DNA from: Alphaproteobacteria bacterium
GTDB taxonomy: Bacteria; Pseudomonadota; Alphaproteobacteria; Rhodobacterales; Rhodobacteraceae
Direction: 5' to 3'
NCBI GenBank assembly: GCA_024279075.1
Contig: JAJRRX010000119.1
Location: 1-8,468, forward strand
DNA: 8,468 bases
How positions within the stretch are numbered: position 1 is the stretch's first letter; each line of letters begins with the position of its first letter. Below are positions 1-6,396 of this stretch, one piece after another. The position numbers and the translations under genes were made by a program. The notes under the pieces were generated by a model, which did no database searches, had not been told where the DNA came from, and saw nothing but the letters and a program-made list of their open reading frames with translations.

Positions 1-645
1 CAACGGGCCATCCGTTAGATCATAGGGGCAGGCTTTGAGGTATGTTTCCACTGCTGTTCGGGCCACCGGGAGCACCGGCAGGAGCCGCTCCTTGCCGCCC
101 TTGCCAATCATGCGGAGCACTTCAGGCAGCGGGGCTTGCTTATGGTCAAGGCTCAGGGCCTCAGATATCCGCATTCCGCAGCCATAAAGCAGCAGCAGTA
201 CAGCAGTATCGCGTGCGCCAACCCACGCCTCTTTGTGCTGAATATCGACTATTGAGAGCATTTCACGGGCATCGCGCGCCTCAATCGGGCGTGGCAGGCG
301 CGGCTTGGCCTTGGGGCCGCGCATGGAAGAAACGGACGGGTTATCTACGCCCTCAGCGTCGTTCAGCCAACTATAAAAGCCCTTCACGGCTGAAAGCGCG
401 CGGGCAAGGCTTCGGGCGGAAAGCCCGCGCCCACGTTCATGCGCCATCCATGCGCGCAGGTCGGTAATATTGAGATTTACGAGGGTGCGCAGCCCGACAT
501 CACCACCTTTATAACGTGTCAGAAAACCCAGAAAACCAGAGACATCCCGCTGGTAGGCCTCAATGGTTTTACCGCTTTTCCCCGCCACTTGCGCCGCTTC
601 CAGCCAGCGCTGCATAAGACTCACCGCTTGCGGTGAGCCAATCAT
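1..645 (-). CDS. xerC: Tyrosine recombinase XerC, N-terminal 215 residues (3' end outside window)
   Basis: Site-specific tyrosine recombinase that, with XerD, resolves chromosome dimers at dif near the terminus during division. The frame stays open from the ATG at 645-643 to the window edge. Residues about 8-95 form the SAM-like core-binding domain. The catalytic domain begins near residue 120 and shows the first catalytic arginine (R159, in YGCGMRISEALSL) and the beta-hairpin lysine (K182, in GKGGKER). The downstream HxxR, His/Trp and nucleophilic Tyr lie outside the window; about 85-90 residues are missing compared with a usual length near 300. The ATG overlaps the stop codon of the preceding DUF484 gene in an ATGA, which supports this start and suggests translational coupling; the next in-frame ATG is codon 11. 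XerC rather than XerD is favoured by the DUF484 neighbour, as in the enterobacterial and pseudomonad dapF-DUF484-xerC order. A phage or integron integrase is unlikely in this context. Confidence 0.93.
   Translation of the reverse strand, partial: MIGSPQAVSLMQRWLEAAQVAGKSGKTIEAYQRDVSGFLGFLTRYKGGDVGLRTLVNLNITDLRAWMAHERGRGLSARSLARALSAVKGFYSWLNDAEGVDNPSVSSMRGPKAKPRLPRPIEARDAREMLSIVDIQHKEAWVGARDTAVLLLLYGCGMRISEALSLDHKQAPLPEVLRMIGKGGKERLLPVLPVARTAVETYLKACPYDLTDGPL
621..636. repeat. Short inverted repeat in the 5' end of xerC
   Basis: Perfect 7-bp arms TCACCGC (621-627) and GCGGTGA (630-636) are separated by TT. They fall in codons 4-9 of xerC. As RNA this would make a small hairpin just after the start codon, which might modulate coupled translation. 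It lies inside coding sequence, has no T-run and may be chance. Confidence 0.35.
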
Positions 646-1325
646 GCCACCCAGCGGCGCAGGATACGCTCAAAGGCTTCAGCAAAGAATGTCAGCAAGT
701 CCACGCCTTGCTCTGGGCCAAAACGGTCGATGTTTTCGGAGCCAAAGGCCAGCATGGCCGGCAGTTGCTTTTGCCCAAGGTCAAGCCGCAGCAGCGCCTC
801 GGCCTTCACCCGCCCCGCGGAGGCAGTAAACACCCGTGCCTTATTTGGCCCTGCCGCCCGCAGCGTCACCTTACGAATAGCCACATCTCGCCCGTTGGTG
901 ATGATCTCGCGGATAGACCCCGGCTCCATCGGTGTAATAACCGCATGAGGCAGCCCCCCCGCCTGTGATTTGCTTTCGATACACAGGCGCACGGTATCGA
1001 CGCCCAGAATGCTCGCCACCTCACTTTGCAGCACATCCAGAAAGCTCTGGAAATCCTTCGGCTCGAGCACCGCAAGCACCGCCCGCTGCACCTGATTGGT
1101 GCCCGCCATATTGTCATACGCCGCCGCGATCACGCTGGCATGGGTGTCCTCAAGCCGCTCCAAGCGCTGCTCAAGGCGCTCCAGAAACACGTTGCGCAGA
1201 TCCACCACGCGCTCGCCGTTAGCCTCGTCTTGGGCATGCAAAAGCGCCCGCATTACGTCGCTATCTTCCAGCACCACCGAGGGGTCCGCCAGAATATCAG
1301 CCTTTAGCTTTTCAACCGCGTCCAT
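642..1325 (-). CDS. DUF484 family protein
   Basis: Cytosolic 227-residue protein of the DUF484 family, whose biochemical role is not established. Family features seen are an N-terminal helical segment (DILADPSVVLEDSDVMRALL, residues 10-29); the VVDLRNVFLERLEQRLERLE stretch (40-59), probably a coiled coil; a GAF-like alpha/beta region from about residue 90; and the C-terminal signature LAFGSENIDRFGPEQGVDLL (192-211), followed by a short helix to the end. The gene begins 9 bp after the transaldolase-family stop, behind a G-rich ribosome-binding stretch (AGGGGGCG), and its TGA overlaps the xerC ATG. DUF484 genes sit directly before xerC in many Proteobacteria, so a role linked to XerC or chromosome segregation has been suspected from context only. 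The start gives a normal family length. Confidence 0.9.
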   Translation of the reverse strand: MDAVEKLKADILADPSVVLEDSDVMRALLHAQDEANGERVVDLRNVFLERLEQRLERLEDTHASVIAAAYDNMAGTNQVQRAVLAVLEPKDFQSFLDVLQSEVASILGVDTVRLCIESKSQAGGLPHAVITPMEPGSIREIITNGRDVAIRKVTLRAAGPNKARVFTASAGRVKAEALLRLDLGQKQLPAMLAFGSENIDRFGPEQGVDLLTFFAEAFERILRRWVA

Positions 1326-1334
1326 AATCGCCCC

Positions 1335-1988
1335 CTACAGAATATTCTGGCCGGTTTTGGCCCAATCGGCCATAAACGCCGCCAAGCCTTTATCGGTCAG
1401 CGGATGATCCGCCAGCTTTTTCAGCACGTTGGGCGGCGCGGTGATCACATCTGCGCCAATCAGTGCCGAGTCCGTTACATGGTTCACCGAGCGCACCGAG
1501 GCCACAAGGATCTCGGTTTCAAAGGCGAAATTATCATATATCGTGCGAATATCGCTGATCAAGTCCATGCCATCAATGTTCACATCATCCAGCCGCCCAA
1601 CGAACGGCGAGATGAAGCTCGCGCCCGCCTTGGCCGCCAAAAGCGCTTGGTTGGCCGAAAAACACAGCGTCACGTTCACCATCGTGCCCTCGTCCGTGAG
1701 GGTTTTGCAGGTTTTAAGCCCCGCCCATGTCAGCGGCACTTTCACCGCGATATTCTCGGCGATCTTCGCCAGCTTGCGGCCCTCGGCGATCATATCATCA
1801 GCTTCCGTCGCCACCACTTCGGCACTCACAGGCCCCTTTACCAGCGCGCAAATTTCCTTAGTCACTTCCAGAATATCGCGCCCCGATTTCAAGATCAGCG
1901 AGGGGTTTGTTGTCACCCCGTCCACCATGCCCGTGTCGTTCAATTCCGCGATCGCATCAATATCAGCGGTGTCTACAAAAAATTTCAT
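1335..1988 (-). CDS. fsa: Transaldolase (TalC/FSA-type small transaldolase; often annotated fructose-6-phosphate aldolase)
   Basis: Class I Schiff-base aldolase of the compact 217-residue TalC/FSA/MipB family, with a TIM-barrel fold, cytosolic. The start MKFFVDTADI, the GVTTNPSLI motif (24-32) and the catalytic lysine K83 in AVKVPLT are plain. Two positions separate the activities in this fold. Fructose-6-phosphate aldolase of E. coli has Gln59 and Tyr131, while TalB transaldolase has Glu96 and Phe178. This protein has E57 (SAEVVA) and F129 (SPFVGRLDD), the transaldolase pattern also seen in the Bacillus-type small transaldolase. I therefore infer transaldolase activity (sedoheptulose-7-phosphate plus glyceraldehyde-3-phosphate exchanging a dihydroxyacetone unit) in the non-oxidative pentose phosphate pathway, although automated pipelines commonly name such genes fsa. 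It heads the minus-strand operon and is divergent from priA. The ribosome-binding site is weak (AAGA close to the ATG). Confidence 0.92.
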   Translation of the reverse strand: MKFFVDTADIDAIAELNDTGMVDGVTTNPSLILKSGRDILEVTKEICALVKGPVSAEVVATEADDMIAEGRKLAKIAENIAVKVPLTWAGLKTCKTLTDEGTMVNVTLCFSANQALLAAKAGASFISPFVGRLDDVNIDGMDLISDIRTIYDNFAFETEILVASVRSVNHVTDSALIGADVITAPPNVLKKLADHPLTDKGLAAFMADWAKTGQNIL

Positions 1989-2069
1989 GCTCTTAACCCG
2001 TTTTATCCGCGCTCCCCGTGAGCGGTTTCGCTATACCTTAATGCAAGGATTCGCCGGAGGAAAGCCAAC
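1989..2069. promoter_or_regulatory. Divergent intergenic region between the transaldolase gene and priA
   Basis: These 81 bp must hold the start signals for both the leftward operon and priA unless transcription enters from elsewhere. A TATACCT stretch at 2032-2038 could act as a -10 for priA, but no good -35 sits 16-18 bp upstream. On the minus strand, GGATAAAA around 2000-2008 is a possible -10 for the transaldolase operon, again without a clear partner. A small inverted repeat GCTC-5-GAGC lies at 2011-2023. A clear Shine-Dalgarno GGAGG at 2056-2060, 9 nt before the ATG, belongs to priA. The promoter role is inferred from geometry. Confidence 0.4.
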
Positions 2070-4262
2070 ATGTCGCAGGGGCGTGATTTTATTGAGGGAG
2101 AACCGCTCGGCGTGCTGACCACCGAACCGGTGAGCCGCTTGTTTGATTACCTCGCCCCTGCGGGCGGGGTGAATATCGGCGACCTCGTGAAGGTGCCGCT
2201 TGGCCCGCGCCGCGTGCTTGGGGTCGTGTGGGGCAAAGGCACGGGGTTTGACCCTAGCAAGCTGCGACCAATTTCCACGGTGTCCGACGCCCCGCCGATG
2301 ACGCCTGACATGCTGGAGTTTCTCACCAAGGTCGCCGACTATAACGTCGCCCCTCTCTCCCAAGTCCTCAAGCTCGCCACCCGCGCCCCCGGCCTGCTGG
2401 ACCCGCCCGCCAAGCGCAAGCTCATTTCGCTGACCGCCCGCCCGCCTGCCCGCATGACCCCCGCGCGCCAAAAGGTTATCGACTTTCTCAAATCCCAAGG
2501 CAATCGCCCCTTTGCGCCTGTCGAGCTGGCGCAATTCGCGGGCGTCTCTGCGGGCGTCGTCACCGGCCTCATCAAGCAAGGCGCGCTGCTGGTCGAGGAC
2601 GCCCCGCGCGATGCGCCCTACCCGCGCTTGGACCCGCTGCACAAAGGCAAGGACCTCTCGGAGCTACAAGCCGAAGCCGCCCTCTCTCTCCGCGCCGCCG
2701 TGCAAAGCCGCGCCTATAACACCACCCTGCTCAAAGGCGTCACCGGCTCCGGCAAAACCGAGGTTTACCTTGAGGCGGTGGCCGAAGTGCTGGCGCAGGG
2801 CCGCCAAGGCCTCGTTCTGCTGCCCGAAATCGCCCTGACGGTGGATTTTCTGGAACGGCTCGAAACCCGCTTCGGCGCCCGCCCTGCCGAGTGGCATTCC
2901 GGCGCTACGATGAGTGAGCGCCGCCGCTGCTGGCGTGCCGTGGCCAGCGGCGATGCCCAACTCGTCGTCGGCGCGCGCTCGGCCCTGTTCCTGCCCTTCC
3001 AAGACCTCGGGCTGATCGTGGTCGATGAGGAGCATGACGGTTCCTACAAGCAGGAAGAAGGGGTGTATTACCACGCCCGCGACATGTCCGTGTTGCGCGC
3101 ATCCATCACCAAGGCCAGCGTGGTGCTCGCCACCGCCACCCCGAGCCTTGAGACATGGGCCAATGCCGACGCTGGCAAATACACCCGCCTCGACCTCCCC
3201 GAGCGCTTCGGCACCGCCAAACTGCCCGAAATGTCCGCGATAGACATGCGCGCCGAACCGATGCAGGCCAACCAGTGGATATCGCCGACGCTTCGCGAAG
3301 AAATGCGCAAATCCTATGCCGAGGGCAGCCAATCGCTGCTCTTCCTCAACCGCCGAGGCTTCGCTCCGCTCACCCTATGCCGCGCCTGCGGCGAGCAAGT
3401 CGGCTGCGATAGCTGCGACGCCCGCATGGTCGAGCACAAGTTCCAGAACCGCCTGATCTGCCACCAATGCGGTGCGTGGAAACCTATTCCCGAGACCTGC
3501 CCAAGCTGCGAAGTGACCGGAAAAATGGCCGCCCTTGGGCCGGGGGTGGAGCGCATTGCCGAAGAAGTGGCCGAGGTCTTCCCCGAGGCGCGGGTGGAGA
3601 TACTGTCCTCGGACCTCTCCGACTCCGCCCGTGGCCTGAAAGAGCGCATCGAGGCCATTGCGGCGGGCGAAGCCGATATCATCATCGGCACGCAAATGGT
3701 CGCCAAAGGCCACAACTTCCCACACCTGACGCTGGTGGGCGTGATCGACGCCGACCTCGGCCTGCAAGGCGGCGATTTACGCGCAGCGGAAAAAAGCTTC
3801 CAGCTTATCCGACAAGTGGCGGGCCGCGCGGGCCGCGCCGAAAAGCCAGGGCGTGCGCTACTGCAGAGCTTCCAACCCGCGCATCCGGTGATCGAGGCCA
3901 TCCTTTCAGGCGATGAGGAAGCCTTTTGGCAGGCCGAAGCCAAGGCCCGCCTAGAGGCCCAAATGCCCCCCTATGGCCGCCTCGCGGGGGTGATCATTTC
4001 CAGCCCCAAGCAGGAACAGGCCTTTGAAATAGCCACCCATCTCGCCCGCAACGCCCAGCCCCTGCTCGCCATCGGCGCCCAAGTCCTCGGCCCTGCCGCC
4101 GCGCCGATTGCCAAAATTCGAGACCGCTACCGCGTGCGCCTGCTGATCAAAGCCAGCAAAGCCGCCCCGCTGCAAAAAGCCCTGCGCCAATGGGTGAAGC
4201 CGGTGAACAAACCCACGAACCTGCGGATCGCGCTGGATATTGACCCGCAAACTTTTTTCTAA
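2070..4262 (+). CDS. priA: Primosomal protein N' (replication restart helicase PriA)
   Basis: Superfamily 2 3'-to-5' DNA helicase that recognises stalled forks and D-loops and starts primosome reassembly for DnaB loading. The 730 residues match the family length (E. coli PriA is 732). In order: the N-terminal 3'-DNA-binding domain (about 10-105, with RLFDYLAPAG and DLVKVPLGPRRVLGVVWG), a winged-helix-like region (about 125-180), Walker A GVTGSGKT (223-230), the DEEH box (319-322, followed by DGSYKQEEG), and motif III TATPSLET (355-362). Eight zinc-binding cysteines lie inserted between the helicase lobes (C437, C440, C446, C449, C464, C467, C477, C480). Motif V GTQMVAKGHNFP is at 540-551 and motif VI QVAGRAGRA at 582-590. 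The C-terminal domain ends in ALDIDPQ. All catalytic and zinc residues are present, so it should be active. The start is supported by GGAGG 9 nt upstream. It is probably transcribed alone or with read-through into hisC. Confidence 0.97.
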   Translation: MSQGRDFIEGEPLGVLTTEPVSRLFDYLAPAGGVNIGDLVKVPLGPRRVLGVVWGKGTGFDPSKLRPISTVSDAPPMTPDMLEFLTKVADYNVAPLSQVLKLATRAPGLLDPPAKRKLISLTARPPARMTPARQKVIDFLKSQGNRPFAPVELAQFAGVSAGVVTGLIKQGALLVEDAPRDAPYPRLDPLHKGKDLSELQAEAALSLRAAVQSRAYNTTLLKGVTGSGKTEVYLEAVAEVLAQGRQGLVLLPEIALTVDFLERLETRFGARPAEWHSGATMSERRRCWRAVASGDAQLVVGARSALFLPFQDLGLIVVDEEHDGSYKQEEGVYYHARDMSVLRASITKASVVLATATPSLETWANADAGKYTRLDLPERFGTAKLPEMSAIDMRAEPMQANQWISPTLREEMRKSYAEGSQSLLFLNRRGFAPLTLCRACGEQVGCDSCDARMVEHKFQNRLICHQCGAWKPIPETCPSCEVTGKMAALGPGVERIAEEVAEVFPEARVEILSSDLSDSARGLKERIEAIAAGEADIIIGTQMVAKGHNFPHLTLVGVIDADLGLQGGDLRAAEKSFQLIRQVAGRAGRAEKPGRALLQSFQPAHPVIEAILSGDEEAFWQAEAKARLEAQMPPYGRLAGVIISSPKQEQAFEIATHLARNAQPLLAIGAQVLGPAAAPIAKIRDRYRVRLLIKASKAAPLQKALRQWVKPVNKPTNLRIALDIDPQTFF

Positions 4263-4386
4263 GCGTCATTCCGAGCCAGTCCGCCCCAATGAGACCCCCA
4301 AGCAGAAAAAATTCGCCCAATATCCCATGGCTTTCTGGCCAAGCGGCGCAAACCCCGCTAAGACTTGGGGAAAAGCCGAGGACAGC
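4263..4386 (+). other. priA-hisC intergenic region with potential RNA fold at the hisC ribosome-binding site
   Basis: This 124-bp gap has no gene I can support. It carries nested inverted repeats: outer arms GGCTTT (4329-4334) and AAAGCC (4372-4377), and inner arms CCCC (4353-4356) and GGGG (4367-4370). The outer right arm abuts the hisC Shine-Dalgarno GAGG (4378-4381). Folding could thus affect hisC translation, but the stems are short and there is no T-run, so it is not a terminator. I see no leader peptide rich in His or Tyr codons. No convincing -35/-10 pair was found, so whether hisC has its own promoter here is open. Confidence 0.3.
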
Positions 4387-5481
4387 ATGAGCCACAAGAC
4401 CATCATCCCCCAGCCCCGCGTTCTGGACATCGCGCCCTATGTGCAGGGCAAGAGCGCCGCGACGGGCGGTAACCGCGTGACCAAGCTTTCGGCCAACGAA
4501 AACCCGCATGGCCCCAGCCCTTTGGCACGCGCGGCCTATATCGAGGCGGCGGGCGCACTTGAGGTCTACCCCAATTCCAGCCATGCAGAGCTGCGCGCGG
4601 CCATTGCCAAGGTGCACTGCATCAACCCCGAGCGCGTGATCTGCGGCGCTGGTTCTGACGAGATTATTTCCTTTCTGTGCAACACCTATGCCGGCATTGG
4701 CGACGAGGTGCTCTACAGCCAATACGGCTTTGCCATGTATCCGATTTCTGCGCTGGCGGCGGGAGCAACCCCTGTGCAAGCGCCAGAAACCGAGCGCCAT
4801 ACGGATGTGGATGCTTTGCTAACTGCCTGCACTGACCGCACCAAACTTGTGTTTATTGCCAACCCGAACAACCCCACCGGCACCATGATTTCAGAGGCAG
4901 AAATCGCGCGGCTGGCCGAGGGCCTCCCGCCGCAAGCGCTCTTGGTGCTCGATGGCGCTTATGCCGAATTTGTCGAGGGCTTCAACGGCCACGCCGCGCT
5001 GGTTGAGGCCCGCGACAACGTGGTGATGACCCGCACATTCTCCAAAATATACGGCCTTGGCGGGGCGCGCATTGGCTGGGGCTATGGGCCGGAACATGTG
5101 ATCGACGCCCTGAACCGTGTGCGCGGGCCGTTTAATGTATCCGCCACCGCGCTGGCCGCTGCCGAAGTGGCGGTGCAGGATGCGGCCTACACCGAGAAGT
5201 GCCGTGTGGAAAATGCCAAGTGGCGCGGCTGGTTGCGGGATGAACTCGCTACCATCGGCCTGCCAAGTGACGAGAGCTTCGCCAATTTCATTGTGCCGCA
5301 TTTTGAAAGCGCCGAAGCGGCAGCGGCGGCAGATACCTATCTGCAAACCAAAGGCCTCGTGGTGCGGGCGCTCACGGGTTACGGCCTGCCAGCCCACCTG
5401 CGCATCACCATCGGTGACGAGATCGCCTGCCGCGCCGTAGCCGCCACCCTTGCCGACTTTATGAAAGGCGCCCGCGCATGA
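4387..5481 (+). CDS. hisC: Histidinol-phosphate aminotransferase HisC (possibly also aromatic aminotransferase)
   Basis: PLP-dependent fold-type I aminotransferase of the HisC family, 364 residues, cytosolic; interconverts imidazole acetol phosphate and histidinol phosphate with glutamate/2-oxoglutarate. Visible features are the N-terminal LSANENPHGPSP (34-45), GAGSDEII (88-95), the NPNNPTGT motif (159-166), D189 and Y192 for the PLP ring, the Schiff-base lysine K220 in TRTFSKIYGLGGARIGWG, phosphate-binding R228, and the substrate-carboxylate arginine R339 in LRITIG. The frame is open upstream into priA, but the ATG at 4387 gives normal family length and has GAGG 5 nt upstream. The stop overlaps the tyrA start in an ATGA. 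Lying directly before tyrA rather than in a his operon, it may also transaminate prephenate or phenylpyruvate/hydroxyphenylpyruvate, as reported for the linked hisC-type/tyrC pair of Zymomonas mobilis. That second role is inference. Confidence 0.93.
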   Translation: MSHKTIIPQPRVLDIAPYVQGKSAATGGNRVTKLSANENPHGPSPLARAAYIEAAGALEVYPNSSHAELRAAIAKVHCINPERVICGAGSDEIISFLCNTYAGIGDEVLYSQYGFAMYPISALAAGATPVQAPETERHTDVDALLTACTDRTKLVFIANPNNPTGTMISEAEIARLAEGLPPQALLVLDGAYAEFVEGFNGHAALVEARDNVVMTRTFSKIYGLGGARIGWGYGPEHVIDALNRVRGPFNVSATALAAAEVAVQDAAYTEKCRVENAKWRGWLRDELATIGLPSDESFANFIVPHFESAEAAAAADTYLQTKGLVVRALTGYGLPAHLRITIGDEIACRAVAATLADFMKGARA

Positions 5482-6395
5482 GCCAGTATAAACACGTTGC
5501 CCTGATCGGGCTGGGCCTGATCGCGTCCTCCATCAGCCTTGCAATGCGCCGCGTGGGTATGGAGGCCCGCATTACCGGCACCGCACGCTCAAAAGAAACC
5601 CGCGATACCGCCCTCGCGCTTGGCCTTGTGGATGCGGTTTTTAACACCGCTGCCGAGGCCGTTAAAGGCGCTGATCTGGTGATCCTGTGCGTGCCGGTAG
5701 GGGCCATGAGCGCCATTGCCAAGGAAATCGCGCCGCATCTTTCTGAGGGGTGCACAGTCAGCGATGTTGGCTCTGTCAAACAGGCCGTGGCCGATGCCAT
5801 TGGCCCGCACATGCCTAAAAATGTTCATTTTATTCCGGCCCACCCGATGGCCGGCACTGAGAAATCCGGCCCGGACTCCGGCTTTGCCAGCCTGTTTGAC
5901 AACCGCTGGCTGCTGATCACTCCCTTGCCAAAAAGTGACCACCCCGCCGTTGAGCGGCTGGTGAGGTTCTGGACAGCGCTTGGCTCAAACGTGGAGCTGA
6001 TGGAGATTGAACACCATGACCTTGTGGCTGCCGTAATTTCCCACACTCCGCACCTGATCGCTTATACGATGGTCGGTGTGGCGGACGGCATGAACCGTGT
6101 GGCCAAAACAGAGGTGGTGAATTATTCCGCCGCTGGCTTTCGGGATTTTACCCGCATTGCGGCCTCTGACCCGACCATGTGGCGCGATGTGTTCCTCAAC
6201 AATAAAGACGCCACGCTAGAGGTTTTGGGCCGTTTCACCGAAGAACTACTCGCCCTGCAACGCGCTATTCGTTTGGGAGATGGCGACTTCCTGTTTGACT
6301 ATTTCACCCGCACCCGAGACATTCGGCGCACCATTATTGATGCGGGCCAAGACACCGAAGCCGCCGATTTTGGGCGGAACAAACCGGAGAAATAA
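5478..6395 (+). CDS. tyrA: Prephenate/arogenate dehydrogenase (TyrA family)
   Basis: Oxidatively decarboxylates prephenate (to 4-hydroxyphenylpyruvate) and/or arogenate (to tyrosine) using NAD(P)+, the committed step to tyrosine. The 305 residues have an N-terminal Rossmann domain (VALIGLGLIASS, 7-18), VILCVPVGAM (68-77), SDVGSVK (95-101), the HPMAGTEKSG motif (122-131, carrying the catalytic His), SHTPHLIAY (188-196), and GFRDFTRIAASDPTMW (220-235), whose Arg contacts substrate in the family. The usual third Gly of the Rossmann GxGxxG is Ala16 here. There is no fused chorismate mutase or ACT domain, so feedback control by that route is not expected; which of NAD/NADP and prephenate/arogenate it uses cannot be told. 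The start overlaps the hisC stop by 4 bp and has GAAAGG 9 nt upstream, inside hisC. It is followed after 1 nt by the extensin-like lipoprotein gene. Confidence 0.93.
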   Translation: MSQYKHVALIGLGLIASSISLAMRRVGMEARITGTARSKETRDTALALGLVDAVFNTAAEAVKGADLVILCVPVGAMSAIAKEIAPHLSEGCTVSDVGSVKQAVADAIGPHMPKNVHFIPAHPMAGTEKSGPDSGFASLFDNRWLLITPLPKSDHPAVERLVRFWTALGSNVELMEIEHHDLVAAVISHTPHLIAYTMVGVADGMNRVAKTEVVNYSAAGFRDFTRIAASDPTMWRDVFLNNKDATLEVLGRFTEELLALQRAIRLGDGDFLFDYFTRTRDIRRTIIDAGQDTEAADFGRNKPEK

Positions 6396-6396
6396 C

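Noticed and set aside
42..467. Plus-strand 141-codon frame at the left end
   Set aside because: The opposite strand encodes XerC with its catalytic Arg and Lys, so this is a shadow.
1404..2118. Long plus-strand open frames opposite the transaldolase gene (1404-2021 and 1429-2118)
   Set aside because: They mirror a clear conserved gene on the other strand, show no recognisable domain, and are typical of GC-rich shadow frames.
2031..2642. Minus-strand 203-codon frame opposite the priA start
   Set aside because: Arg/Gly/His-rich composition, no motif, and entirely explained as the shadow of priA.
4251..4263. T-run at the end of priA considered as a terminator
   Set aside because: The six T are not preceded by a GC-rich inverted repeat and they lie before the stop codon.
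4240..4386. N-terminal extension of HisC starting inside priA at 4240, or at the ATG at 4327
   Set aside because: No ribosome-binding site before either ATG, the extra residues are low in family likeness, and 4387 gives the usual HisC length with GAGG upstream.
4147..4800. Minus-strand 217-codon frame spanning the priA-hisC junction
   Set aside because: Overlaps two conserved plus-strand genes and has no recognisable domain or ribosome-binding site.
6280..6396. Longer form of the extensin-like protein starting within tyrA
   Set aside because: It would put 39 residues before the signal peptide and lipobox; the ATG at 6397 has its own GGAG.
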